Assembly (NCBI GenBank): GCA_947632175.1
Contig: CANROC010000007.1
Span: 83,030 to 147,029, forward strand
Direction of reading: 5' to 3'
Origin: an uncultured Oscillospiraceae bacterium
GTDB taxonomy: Bacteria > Bacillota > Clostridia > Oscillospirales > Oscillospiraceae
Length of the DNA stretch: 64,000 bases
Of this stretch, positions 31,607 to 40,034 are shown piece by piece. The notes under the pieces are model-generated. The model ran no database searches. It was not told where the DNA came from and saw nothing but the letters and a program-made list of their open reading frames with translations. The first letter of the stretch is position 1. Every line of letters starts with the position of its first letter. The position numbers and the translations under genes were made by a program.

Positions 31607-32554
31607 TTAGCCAGGGAAGAATGCTGCCTTCCATCTGTTGTAGTCTTCTTGAGCATATTTTTTGCACTGGCTTCTCTTATCTGCCATCCTGTGCTCATCT
31701 CTTCCAGCAACTTTCTTGTCTACTATGCGATCAAATGACGGGGTGATTCCTCTCATTTCATTTATGTATATGTAGTAAAATTCTCCAGAAGTCCATATCT
31801 TCCTGTAATCCAAAGACTTGATATCTGGATTAATCTCAGTTGCCTTTCTTTCAGCGATAGATAATGCAGTAGTTAAAGATATGAGTGTCGAATCTCCGGA
31901 GAAAGTCCTCAAAAATTGCGCGCCATTAGCTCTGGCTCTCGTTGATGAGTAAATCAAACCTTTCGCACTTTTTCTAGAGATATAAAACACATCTGATTGT
32001 TTCAGCTTCGAGAACGCAGGCTTAGAAAAACCTGATAAGGCGTATTTCTTCCCGACCGCAGTGAATGTTGAGCCGCTTAAATCAACATCGCTGTCCATAA
32101 CTGTAATAGTATCCTCTTTATCAACACCGCAAAACGCCATCCAGCACCAGCATCTGTACACATTTCCGACCGTCTGCGAATTCACACTTGGAAAAACTGC
32201 ATCAAGATAATCTTGAAGATCTTGCGGAGAGCCAATCATATTCCTTCTCATCACATCGATACCAGATGTATCAACATGAAGTATGGAGTCAAGCGATTCA
32301 TCCGCATACTTTACTCTGGCCCATGCGAGATACGAACGAAGATTTCTCAATGTGTGGTTTCTTCCTTCAGTCTGCACACCAAGAAGATTATCAACGACAG
32401 ATTGCATCTCATCAACTGAGAATGCACACAGGTCTTTTCCGTACTCCTCCTCGAACTCAGCTGTCCTGGAAAACCAGTTTTTATACCACCTTTTCGTGGC
32501 TTCACTTTCAGAGCATTGGTCCATGAACAGCTGCTTCCGTTCTGGATTATGCAT
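31607..32554 (-). CDS. Tyrosine-recombinase-like protein (weak)
   Basis: 315 residues from MHNPERKQLFMDQCSESEAT. N-terminal part has the look of a SAM-like core-binding domain (LRNLRSYLAWARVKY). The C-terminal part has TTALSIAERKATEINPD, RKIWTSGEFYYIYINEMRGI, and RDEHRMADKRSQ, but the full R...HxxR...Y set is not secured. Has its own promoter (32576-32604) and terminator, so it is a separate transcription unit. Could instead be a DNA-binding protein of the same fold. Confidence 0.5.
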   Translation of the reverse strand: MHNPERKQLFMDQCSESEATKRWYKNWFSRTAEFEEEYGKDLCAFSVDEMQSVVDNLLGVQTEGRNHTLRNLRSYLAWARVKYADESLDSILHVDTSGIDVMRRNMIGSPQDLQDYLDAVFPSVNSQTVGNVYRCWCWMAFCGVDKEDTITVMDSDVDLSGSTFTAVGKKYALSGFSKPAFSKLKQSDVFYISRKSAKGLIYSSTRARANGAQFLRTFSGDSTLISLTTALSIAERKATEINPDIKSLDYRKIWTSGEFYYIYINEMRGITPSFDRIVDKKVAGRDEHRMADKRSQCKKYAQEDYNRWKAAFFPG

Positions 32555-32575
32555 ATATGAAATCACCTCATACAC

Positions 32576-32604
32576 ACTATACATGATGGGATACAATCTG
32601 TCAA
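32576..32604 (-). promoter_or_regulatory. Sigma-A promoter of 31607-32554
   Basis: TTGACA, 17-nt spacer, TATAGT on the minus strand: a near-consensus vegetative promoter. Start codon is about 22 nt from the -10 box, which rules out the longer reading of the downstream gene. Confidence 0.8.
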
Positions 32605-32628
32605 GAAAAATCTGGGCTAACGATACTA

Positions 32629-33537
32629 TCAATGAATTTTGCCTAATTTCTTCATATACTCAATCTGACGCGCTCTCGAATCCTTAACGCTTGAAATAGA
32701 GTCCATATAATACACTTCTATACAACCGCCGGATCTTTTATTTGGATTAATGAAGTATGGTGAACGAACATACTGACTAATATTGTATGAAAACACCCAC
32801 TTACATACCATCTCTCTAAGCATGTCGTCATACTCTACATTTTCAATAGGAATAGATTCAGCGACAGCGCCATGCTCGATAAAATAGCAAAGCATAAACA
32901 TCTCGATGCCTTTTACTTCGGTGAAACGCTTAACTATTTCGTCACGAAATGCCATCGCTCTGAACTTAGATTCTTCAAACAATTCTCTTGAATCTTTTCC
33001 GTCTCTCGGAGTCAAATCTATAACGGATATCTGTTCCATTGCGTTAATATCTGTGTCACTGGAACTAACAGAATTACTTCCAGAAAAACTGGCAACTTTA
33101 TTAAGCAAATATCCATTATACATAAGTGCGTCAAACTTGTCACTAAAACGAGGTCTTACTGCGAGCTGCTCTGTCGTCAGTACTTCTTTCAATGATTCTC
33201 TGTACAGCTTTGCCTGCTCCAAATATTTCTGTACAAAAATATCATTTTTGTCCTTCTCTGTAATGCACGTCAGTTTTGACGAAATAACACGCTCAGTCTC
33301 CTCGTTTACCAACTGGGACAAAATCGCTTTCTGCTCACCATACGTCGCCCATCCACGCTTTGTTCCACCGCCATACCTCGCGCGAAATAATATCACAATG
33401 AAAACGAGGCAAAGAATGAGAATGGAATAAAGTACAAAAAGTACAGGGTCCATGTGAGTGATGTCATCCCAAATTACTTCAAGACGGCGCGGCAATCCGT
33501 GGAAAAAATAATACACATTAGCGAGAAAGTAATCCAT
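32629..33537 (-). CDS. Single-pass membrane protein
   Basis: 302 residues. Membrane segment about residues 30-51 (PVLFVLYSILILCLVFIVIL), then a large predicted cytoplasmic region with ERVISSKLTCITEKDKNDIF and a Ser-rich linker SFSGSNSVSSSDTDI. GGAGG before the ATG. Function not recognised. Confidence 0.7.
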   Translation of the reverse strand: MDYFLANVYYFFHGLPRRLEVIWDDITHMDPVLFVLYSILILCLVFIVILFRARYGGGTKRGWATYGEQKAILSQLVNEETERVISSKLTCITEKDKNDIFVQKYLEQAKLYRESLKEVLTTEQLAVRPRFSDKFDALMYNGYLLNKVASFSGSNSVSSSDTDINAMEQISVIDLTPRDGKDSRELFEESKFRAMAFRDEIVKRFTEVKGIEMFMLCYFIEHGAVAESIPIENVEYDDMLREMVCKWVFSYNISQYVRSPYFINPNKRSGGCIEVYYMDSISSVKDSRARQIEYMKKLGKIH

Positions 33538-33552
33538 CGCAAACCTCCGAAC

Positions 33553-33786
33553 TCAATAACTCACCGCATCAGCCAAGCTCTCAATAAGCTCCTCCATAGA
33601 CTGTACCGCCTCTTCCAAATGCCCGATTGCGTCCTGCATACAGCATCCACGATCTGAATCCTTGAGATTTTCGGGCAATGAATCGAACGCCATCTCTTCC
33701 TCATCGTAGATCATCTGTACGTCGTCCTGGATCTTTGCGAGCTTGATCAGTGCTGAGTTAATCCTCTTACGTCGATCGTTGTTCAT
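33553..33786 (-). CDS. Small acidic helical protein
   Basis: 77 residues, MNNDRRKRINSALIKLAKIQ start; helical with EMAFDSLPENLKDSDRG and EEAVQSMEELIESLADAV. This pattern is common among small phage proteins of unknown function. AGGAGG upstream and a promoter-like sequence at 33801-33829. Confidence 0.65.
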   Translation of the reverse strand: MNNDRRKRINSALIKLAKIQDDVQMIYDEEEMAFDSLPENLKDSDRGCCMQDAIGHLEEAVQSMEELIESLADAVSY

Positions 33787-33800
33787 TACGAACCTCCTAT

Positions 33801-33829
33801 AGTATATATCTTTGTTCGTGAGATTTCAA
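33801..33829 (-). promoter_or_regulatory. Possible sigma-A promoter
   Basis: TTGAAA, 17-nt spacer, TATACT on the minus strand. The expected start site would fall within the AGGAGG of the next gene, leaving almost no leader, so confidence is limited. Confidence 0.45.
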
Positions 33830-33837
33830 GCGCAAAA

Positions 33838-34056
33838 CTAGATTTCAATGATGTCCTCAAATGTATCTGGTGTCTTACTCCTCGACAATTTCTTCAGCTT
33901 TTCTCCGTTCCACTCGTACAGGAAATAGTAGTCTCTGCTCTTCTTGCTCGTTACTACATACCTCAGGTCTCCTTCCTCGTTGTAGTATCGTTCCCAAACT
34001 ATCTCGTCTTTCGGATAATTGGGAACTCCATCTGACTCATGCTTAGAATGTCCCAC
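33838..34056 (-). CDS. Small hypothetical protein
   Basis: 72 residues from GTG 34056 (GAGGAG 8 nt upstream). Beta-rich: DEIVWERYYNEEGDLRYVVT, SRDYYFLYEWNGEKLKKLSR. Overlap with the end of the cysteine desulfurase gene suggests shared translation. Function unknown. Confidence 0.6.
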   Translation of the reverse strand: MGHSKHESDGVPNYPKDEIVWERYYNEEGDLRYVVTSKKSRDYYFLYEWNGEKLKKLSRSKTPDTFEDIIEI

Positions 34057-34058
34057 GG

Positions 34059-35303
34059 TTAACACTCCTCACTATAGCTCTGCAACATATCAATGCACTC
34101 CACTAATTTCTCAACAGCATTGTCCACATCATCATAGCTCATAACCCACGGGAAAGAGATGCGTACTGTCATGTTTGCATCAGTTTCTGAAAAACCGTAC
34201 GCAAGAAGCGCCCTGCTTGCTTCCATATCTGTCGTTCTGCACGCAGATCCAGCGGCAATACACACGCCCTTCTCATCCATTGTAAGAACAAGCGAGTCCG
34301 CAGACACACCAAACACAGTAAGGCTCAAAACCTTATTGCCTTGACCAGTATAATTGTTCTCCGTCTGTTCATTGACACGCACCTCAATATACTTACCCAT
34401 GATTTCCTGCATAAGATGTGTAACAAATTCTTTCCGCAACAACACTAAGCTTTGCTGACGCTCTTCCATTTTCTCAACAGCAAGCTCGCATGCTTTACCA
34501 AACCCTACTATGCCGGCAACATTCTCTGTGCCTCCACGGAGACCGTATTCCTGTTCTTCTCCGCCATGAATCATCGGCTCTACCATCGAGAGGTTCCTGA
34601 CGTATACCGCACCGACTCCTTTAGGTCCGCCAATCTTATGAGAAGACACAACCGCAAAATCCAGATTGTCTTCATCAACGTTCAGTGGTCTCTGTCCTGC
34701 CGCCTGTACGCAATCTGAGCCGAACCACAACGTTCCGTGATTGTTAACCGACCTGCAATACTCTCCGATGCCATGAATATCATTTTCAACGCCTGTCTCG
34801 TTGTTCATTTTCATGATGTACAGGAGAGTGAGGCAATCGTCAGAAGCGATTGTTGTGTTATTCTCTGACTCCCATTGTTTGATGTCTTCCACAGTAATCC
34901 CGCTCATCGGCTTTGGAACTATCGTATAGACCTTGATTTTAAGACTGTCAAACGTCTTGACTGCATTCAAAACTGAGTCGTGCTCTGCCGCAGAAATGAT
35001 AACCCGAACATGATTACTTGACTTTGTAATCATCCACCTCAACATGCTGGCTCTTTCTGTAAAACCCTTCAGTACGAAGTTGTTACCCTCGCTTCCGCCA
35101 GAAGTGAAGATGACTCTGTTTGTATCCTTCGTGCCGAATAGAGTCGCCACACGACCTCTCGCTGTTTCAATAGCTCTCTTTGCGCGACGCCCTATTGAGT
35201 ATGATGTACCAGCGTTGCCGTACTCATCTGTAAGATACGGCATCATTTCTTCGAGAACTTCGTCCTCGATTTTCGTTGTTGCAGCTGTATCAAGATAAAT
35301 CAT
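34059..35303 (-). CDS. Cysteine desulfurase (NifS/IscS/DndA family)
   Basis: PLP enzyme that takes sulfur from cysteine as a persulfide. 414 residues, full length. MIYLDTAATTKIEDEVL opening, PLP-binding Lys in SSHKIGGPKGVGAVYVR, catalytic Cys in AAGSACRTTDMEASRALLA. A phage-encoded copy implies a specific need for sulfur: iron-sulfur assembly, tRNA thiolation or DNA phosphorothioation. The GP88-like gene follows immediately and a PAPS-reductase-like gene lies 5 kb upstream. Confidence 0.92.
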   Translation of the reverse strand: MIYLDTAATTKIEDEVLEEMMPYLTDEYGNAGTSYSIGRRAKRAIETARGRVATLFGTKDTNRVIFTSGGSEGNNFVLKGFTERASMLRWMITKSSNHVRVIISAAEHDSVLNAVKTFDSLKIKVYTIVPKPMSGITVEDIKQWESENNTTIASDDCLTLLYIMKMNNETGVENDIHGIGEYCRSVNNHGTLWFGSDCVQAAGQRPLNVDEDNLDFAVVSSHKIGGPKGVGAVYVRNLSMVEPMIHGGEEQEYGLRGGTENVAGIVGFGKACELAVEKMEERQQSLVLLRKEFVTHLMQEIMGKYIEVRVNEQTENNYTGQGNKVLSLTVFGVSADSLVLTMDEKGVCIAAGSACRTTDMEASRALLAYGFSETDANMTVRISFPWVMSYDDVDNAVEKLVECIDMLQSYSEEC

Positions 35304-35321
35304 TCTAAAAACTCCTGTCTC

Positions 35322-35945
35322 TTAATGTTCGTGGAATACGACCTGCTCCCCCTTACGGAGAGTCCAGCAACCAGTCTCAGTCAGCCCGCACATAGTGCAG
35401 TTTCCTCCGCAAAGCTTCGCATCCGGCCTCGCAGTAGTTGTGCCATCACGGAAATCAACGTGTGCCTCCGGGAAGTTATACGGATTATCCATCTCAAGAT
35501 TCTTCCATCCGCTGAAGATAATGTGCAGGTTCGACGGAAGGTCCGCACAAACTCCATCAATCGTCATCACAGTCTCCATGTACTTGTTCACAATGTCGTA
35601 CCTCTTTGTGAATGCAAGGATCTGGCAATGTGGATTCCTCTGCGCAATCTGCACCATGTGGTCAAAGTAATCTTCATTCAGGATGTCTCCGGACACGTGA
35701 AACCTGAAGAAATGTGAAAGCATCACAGCCGCTTCAACTTCGCGCCAATACACGTCCGGCTGGTTAAGACACACATCCAGATTCCTCTGATATGCGTTCC
35801 TCACATTCGGACGAAACCGCTCAAGTTTTGCCGCATAGCACTTATTTGCGCACTCGCATTTTCTGCACGTCTTGATGGCGGGGAGTGAGACGGACGGGAT
35901 GCGCCCCATCTTGATGTTACCGTTGCTGATATTAACTGCTGGCAT
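35322..35945 (-). CDS. GP88-like cysteine-rich protein
   Basis: 207 residues from MPAVNISNGNIKMGRIPSVS; AAGGAG upstream. Resembles the phage gene-product-88 family. Two cysteine clusters: TCRKCECANKCYAAK near residue 28 and CGGNCTMCGLTETGCW near the C-terminus, suggesting an iron-sulfur or zinc site, with a TIM-barrel-like middle (FFRFHVSGDILNEDYFDHMV, CQILAFTKRYDIVNKY) reminiscent of radical SAM folds. Catalytic activity unknown. Neighbour of the cysteine desulfurase. Confidence 0.7.
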   Translation of the reverse strand: MPAVNISNGNIKMGRIPSVSLPAIKTCRKCECANKCYAAKLERFRPNVRNAYQRNLDVCLNQPDVYWREVEAAVMLSHFFRFHVSGDILNEDYFDHMVQIAQRNPHCQILAFTKRYDIVNKYMETVMTIDGVCADLPSNLHIIFSGWKNLEMDNPYNFPEAHVDFRDGTTTARPDAKLCGGNCTMCGLTETGCWTLRKGEQVVFHEH

Positions 35946-36004
35946 AGTCGTATTCTCCTTTTCAAAATTACAGAAGACGTGATGCAATGCACCACGTCCA
36001 CGCC

Positions 36005-36438
36005 TTACTTACTTCTGAATATTGCCAACATGCTTGGGAACGGTGCTGCGTTTTTGCATCCGCCAAACTTCAATCTACCTTTGATAAACCGTATCTCCAC
36101 GTTGTCTTTCTGGTAGATAAATTTGTGGAAGTATGTGGTGTCAGTTCTTGCAAAAATTAACAGCACGATCAACGTACCTGGCTTCTGCGCTTCAGTAGCG
36201 CATTTCTCTACCCATTTTGAGACCTGTCTTCCGTATGGCGGATTACAGAAAACTGTCTGCCCCCCCAATTTTGTAAGAGTCCGTTCTCTTTCTCCGTGTA
36301 GTACATGTCACATTTGTGGTTATCATCACTTGCGCACGGATCGAGAGTGAAGTGGAACTCTTTATCCAGTTCGTCAAACAAATCCTGTGGAGTAGACCAA
36401 TCATCCGACTTCGATGAAAACATCAAATCTGTGTTCAT
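36005..36438 (-). pseudogene. DNA N6-adenine methyltransferase (Dam, phage type), frameshifted at a G7 run
   Basis: Starts MNTDLMFSSKSDDWSTPQDL and EFHFTLDPCASDDNHKCDMY, the phage Dam opening. The frame breaks at seven Gs (plus-strand Cs 36260-36266); the other frame continues GGQTVFCNPPYGRQVSKWVE with the catalytic NPPY, then KFGGCKNAAPFPSMLAIFRS. One extra or two fewer G restores a 144-residue enzyme. Could be an assembly error, true decay, or slippage during translation or transcription. Confidence 0.8.
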
Positions 36439-36453
36439 GCTCTCACCCCGAAC

Positions 36454-37572
36454 TCACTGCTTGTAGTCGCTCGCAAGCTTCGCGAACAACCACAGCCGTC
36501 CCGCATCGGTGATGTACACCTGTCTGTATGTTGCAGGGCCATCTGGCACGATACTCTCAACAACCTTGAGATACCCTTCGTTGATGTACCGCTGATATGG
36601 GAGGTTGTTCTTTCTTCGCAAAATCCGGTTCGTACGCATAAATTCGTACAGCCTGTTGCGTCCGATATCAAATCCGAGTTCTCCACTAACCATCTTTGAA
36701 AACTCCTCAACAGAAATCAGGTCACCATTTTCACTGACCGTTGTTGCATACGCAACTTTCGGAGCATCCTCCTCAACCTTCGCCTGTAACTCAATCATGC
36801 GGTCATGGTTTTTCTTCCATCCTGTTGCGACCTCCATGAGGAAGTCAGGATCTTCGATGAGTCTCTTCCTTACTTCCTCAGTAGCGTAGATACCGTGCTT
36901 ACGGATAGACGGGATGACTTCGCTGGTCAACCACCTCTTGAAACTGCGTGCGGAGGGAAGTTTGCTAGAAAGTATCAAAGAATACACTCCAGACTCATTT
37001 ATCATAATCATTTCGCGAGTTTGGAAGGGGGTGGCGATTCGCCACCTCAGCTTATCCTCATGAAAAACATGATCCTGAATGGCGCTCACTGTATCCTTAT
37101 ATCCAAGAGCGGTCGCAATATCCTTCGCTGCAAACCATGGATTACCATCTATATCCGCTACGCGTACATCACCGAACTCAGTATTGCTGAACATCTGCAC
37201 ATCCTGATTTACATCAATTGGCGCAATATCATTGAGAATCTGGGGCACATTATCAGAACCCTCTGTACTATTATCTTCTACAACATTTTCAACAATCTCA
37301 TTAGCTTTTACCGCTAACTCATTAACAACCTCGGCGAGTTTCTCACCATTTATCTTCTCTTCTCCATGGTGAGCACACATAATCTCGCTGATTCTCTTAA
37401 TTGAGTCGATATCAACTACACGGAAACTCCTCTTGCCAAACTCAGCCAACCTCGGATGGATGCCATTCACCTTCATGAGGTATGCTAAATCCCTTTTGGC
37501 AACATCCTGAATATCAGCCAACCGATACCAAACCTTACCGTCGATTCTTGTGCCACGAATTTCGCGGTCCAT
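36454..37572 (-). CDS. Antirepressor with BRO-N domain and C-terminal KilA-type domain
   Basis: 372 residues from MDREIRGTRIDGKVWYR. A DNA-binding-like N-terminal part, then BRO-N (FSNTEFGDVRVADIDGNPWF, DIATALGYKDTVSAIQDHV, SKLPSARSFKRWLTSEVIPS), then the antirepressor C-terminal domain (ISVEEFSKMVSGELGFDIGR, RLYEFMRTNRILRRKNNLPY). Usually regulates phage life cycle. Preceded by structured leader copy A. Confidence 0.88.
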   Translation of the reverse strand: MDREIRGTRIDGKVWYRLADIQDVAKRDLAYLMKVNGIHPRLAEFGKRSFRVVDIDSIKRISEIMCAHHGEEKINGEKLAEVVNELAVKANEIVENVVEDNSTEGSDNVPQILNDIAPIDVNQDVQMFSNTEFGDVRVADIDGNPWFAAKDIATALGYKDTVSAIQDHVFHEDKLRWRIATPFQTREMIMINESGVYSLILSSKLPSARSFKRWLTSEVIPSIRKHGIYATEEVRKRLIEDPDFLMEVATGWKKNHDRMIELQAKVEEDAPKVAYATTVSENGDLISVEEFSKMVSGELGFDIGRNRLYEFMRTNRILRRKNNLPYQRYINEGYLKVVESIVPDGPATYRQVYITDAGRLWLFAKLASDYKQ

Positions 37573-37622
37573 TTTGTACACTCCTTACTTTTAGTTTAGT
37601 TTGTGGATACGGTCTATCTCAC

Positions 37623-37731
37623 TGCAACGTGACTGCCTCCTGTGACCTGTGATGGGCTAATGCGGCCTAAATCCTATCTCGACATGCCCTCAACATTTGG
37701 CTGTCAGCGCAAACATACCAGCCACGTTGCA
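37623..37731 (-). ncRNA. Structured 5' leader element, copy A
   Basis: Perfect 9-bp closing stem TGCAACGTG / CACGTTGCA; internal GGCTGGTATGTTTGCGC, GCCAAATGTT and GGCAGTCACG shared with copy B. Inner hairpin GGCUG/CAGCC. Ends 51 nt before the antirepressor start. Confidence 0.55.
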
Positions 37732-37739
37732 AATGATGA

Positions 37740-38711
37740 TTATGTAATGCTTTTGTCTAGCTCATTAAGCTTGCTTATCACAAGCTCTGCGACGTTCTCT
37801 ATCAATGGAACCACAACTGAGTTACCAAACTGTTTGTAAGCCTGCATGTTTGACACAACTATCTTGAATGTATCAGGGAAACCTTGCAACCTGGCGCATT
37901 CTCTAGGCGTCATCCTCCGCGGGTTCTTTCCGTCTTGTGCAATCAGAATCTCTGTGCCATCTTTGTAATACCTTGCACTCAATGTCCTGGATACTCCGTC
38001 TAGAGGCGCAATTCCGTACCCAAAACCATGCCCCGCTTTCTTGTGCTTGTCTGCGTATCGAATCATCCAGCCCCACAATGTATCAGATAGTGTGTACTTC
38101 GCGTCCACATCGTCATTGTTGAACAGGATGTCCTTCATGACCGGCTTTGGTTGAACGCCATGTATGTTAAACTCAAACTCGGAGACATTACCATATCGCT
38201 CGCGGTCAAACCCAACTATAATGAGGCGTTCTCTGTGCTGTGGCACAAAGGCTTGTCCATCAAGAACTCTATAGAAAACACTATAGTTCAGCTCATCCAG
38301 AGACTTGAGTATTATCTTGAATGTCTCGCCTTTGCTGTTGCTCATTAGATTCTTCACATTCTCAAGCATGAATGCTTTTGGCCTCTTCGTCTTGAGGATT
38401 CTGCAAATCTCAAAGAATAACGTCCCGGACGTCTCGTCCTCAAAACCAGTTGGTCTATCAAGACTTCTACGCTTGGAAATTCCGGAGATAGAGAACGGCT
38501 GGCATGGGAAACCCCCAACCAGAATGTCGTGGTCGGGGATCTCTGCAGCATCTATTTCTCTTATATCTCCATACGGTTTGTCTCCGAAATTTGCCTCGTA
38601 AGTCTGTTGACAGAACCTGTCAATCTCGCTTGAGAACACACACCTTGCTCCTGCCTGTTCGTACGCAAGTCTCATACCTCCTATGCCTGCAAACAGGTCA
38701 ATGAATGTCAT
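37740..38711 (-). CDS. dcm: DNA (cytosine-5) methyltransferase
   Basis: 323 residues from MTFIDLFAGIGGMRLAYEQA (motif I), motif IV GGFPCQPFSISG with catalytic Cys, motif VI ENVKNL, motif VIII QHRERLIIVG, motif X QFGNSVVVPLIENVAELV. No restriction partner adjacent, so likely protects phage DNA from host restriction. ATG 38711 overlaps the macrodomain stop (ATGA). Confidence 0.95.
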   Translation of the reverse strand: MTFIDLFAGIGGMRLAYEQAGARCVFSSEIDRFCQQTYEANFGDKPYGDIREIDAAEIPDHDILVGGFPCQPFSISGISKRRSLDRPTGFEDETSGTLFFEICRILKTKRPKAFMLENVKNLMSNSKGETFKIILKSLDELNYSVFYRVLDGQAFVPQHRERLIIVGFDRERYGNVSEFEFNIHGVQPKPVMKDILFNNDDVDAKYTLSDTLWGWMIRYADKHKKAGHGFGYGIAPLDGVSRTLSARYYKDGTEILIAQDGKNPRRMTPRECARLQGFPDTFKIVVSNMQAYKQFGNSVVVPLIENVAELVISKLNELDKSIT

Positions 38712-39406
38712 GCCGCTGGTTTCCATATCTCAACCACGTTCTTTCCGTTCGCCTGATATTCCTTCCGAATGATCTCAAGAACTGTATCCCAATCGCTCTC
38801 ATTCTTTGAGCATCCGATACCGTACGGAATTCTGATAACCTTGCCTTCGTTGTTCTTGAAGAGTTCCCTAAATGTAACCTTCATAACATCAAAGTCCGTT
38901 CCGCCCGGCTCTCTGCTCCATTTGTACTGATTGAACAGCGATGCGACCTGCGTCTTGCCATCTATATTGGAGTACAGGACATCTCCCATAAGCCCGCTCG
39001 AAAACCGCTTTGCTCTGCAGTGCTCAAAGTACTCGGTGTAAACCGCAGGATACCTTTCTCGAATCTTTCCTGCTGTTCCTGGATTGATCTTGCCTTTGCA
39101 GTTGACTTGGCAACAAACAATCACGTCCGGTCCACTCTCATTTGCTTTGCTCAAGATGTCTCCATCTCTCCACAAAACATCTTTCTTGAACTCGTGCTTG
39201 TTGACTGTCTTGGCTTCAGTCTTCATCCATGTCTGCCATGCATCAAACATAACTCCGCTGCTTGAAATCCACGTCATGTCAGCTTTGTCTTTCTCACAAC
39301 GCAGAATCCATCCGTCGTCTCGAAGCTTGTACACATACTTGCCGGCTTCTACTGTTTCGCCAGCGGCATCAATGATCTCCTGAACAAGACCTTCTCTTTT
39401 CTTCAT
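38708..39406 (-). CDS. Macrodomain protein (ADP-ribose binding or hydrolase)
   Basis: 232 residues from MKKREGLVQEIIDAAG; GGAGGG upstream. C-terminal macrodomain: VIVCCQVNCKGKINPGTAGK, YPAVYTEYFEHC, VASLFNQYKW, IRIPYGIGCSKNESDW. Matches the Poa1/TARG1-like group that removes ADP-ribose. About 85 N-terminal residues form an unassigned domain. Coupled to the Dcm gene. Possible counter-defence against DNA or protein ADP-ribosylation. Confidence 0.82.
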   Translation of the reverse strand: MKKREGLVQEIIDAAGETVEAGKYVYKLRDDGWILRCEKDKADMTWISSSGVMFDAWQTWMKTEAKTVNKHEFKKDVLWRDGDILSKANESGPDVIVCCQVNCKGKINPGTAGKIRERYPAVYTEYFEHCRAKRFSSGLMGDVLYSNIDGKTQVASLFNQYKWSREPGGTDFDVMKVTFRELFKNNEGKVIRIPYGIGCSKNESDWDTVLEIIRKEYQANGKNVVEIWKPAA

Positions 39407-39419
39407 GGCACCCTCCGTA

Positions 39420-39737
39420 TCATTCGTCTGCCTCAAAAGGCGTGATGCTCAGCACATGCTTTGCGTTGTGCAAAGCCCCGTTTGTATCACACACATTCTG
39501 TTTATAAGTACAGCAAACAACATCGCCGAACATATCTTCATACGACTCAAAATCATTTATGGCTTCGTAATTGATAATGTCTCCGTGATATAAAATGAAA
39601 TTCATAAACGATTTTGCTTTGTCTGACGTCAAAAACACGCGAGTATCTCTTGCCACAATTGACACGACTGGCCCTTCAGGAATTGGGTCGATTTCCGGAT
39701 AAACCACATGGTTGAAGATGTAGACTGTCTTCTTCAT
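39420..39737 (-). CDS. Hypothetical protein
   Basis: 105 residues from MKKTVYIFNHVVYPEIDPIP; AAAGGA upstream. Beta-rich N-terminus. No motif. Confidence 0.6.
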   Translation of the reverse strand: MKKTVYIFNHVVYPEIDPIPEGPVVSIVARDTRVFLTSDKAKSFMNFILYHGDIINYEAINDFESYEDMFGDVVCCTYKQNVCDTNGALHNAKHVLSITPFEADE

Positions 39738-39927
39738 TTTTCTGGTCCTTTCTTTGTGTTGTGTCATAAGGCTTTTGCTTGTACAGGTATCGCTTGAATG
39801 ACTCTCGGAACTTTAGCTCGATATTGTTGATGCGATCTTCCATGCGAATCACCACCATACATTTGATTCCCCGGGGAAACCTACTCAAATTACCCTGTGA
39901 GCACTCCCGGAAGTGCTCTTTCTCCTT

Positions 39928-40020
39928 CATATAAAGCAAAATCTCATAAAATCCCGTATGCCTTGCGGCGCAAGGGATAGGGGAGAGTCCTATTTTCAAA
40001 CATCGGGCAAAATATTCAAA
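39928..40020 (-). repeat. Intergenic repeat R, copy 1
   Basis: Minus-strand landmarks: TATTTTG...GTTTGAAAATAGGACT, then ATGAGATTTTGCTTTATATG. Shared with 45178-45266 and 45834-45923. A conserved AUUUU/GAAAAU hairpin closes a CCCGA-containing loop. Here it also holds CCTTGC GCC GCAAGG. The remainder of 39738-40034 shows only a doubtful short frame. Confidence 0.6.
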
Positions 40021-40034
40021 TCGGACCGACCAAA

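Noticed and set aside
39676..39999. 107-codon frame upstream of 39420-39737
   Set aside because: It overlaps the next gene by 60 nt, runs through repeat R and has no good ribosome binding site; a shorter start at 39843 remains possible but unsupported.
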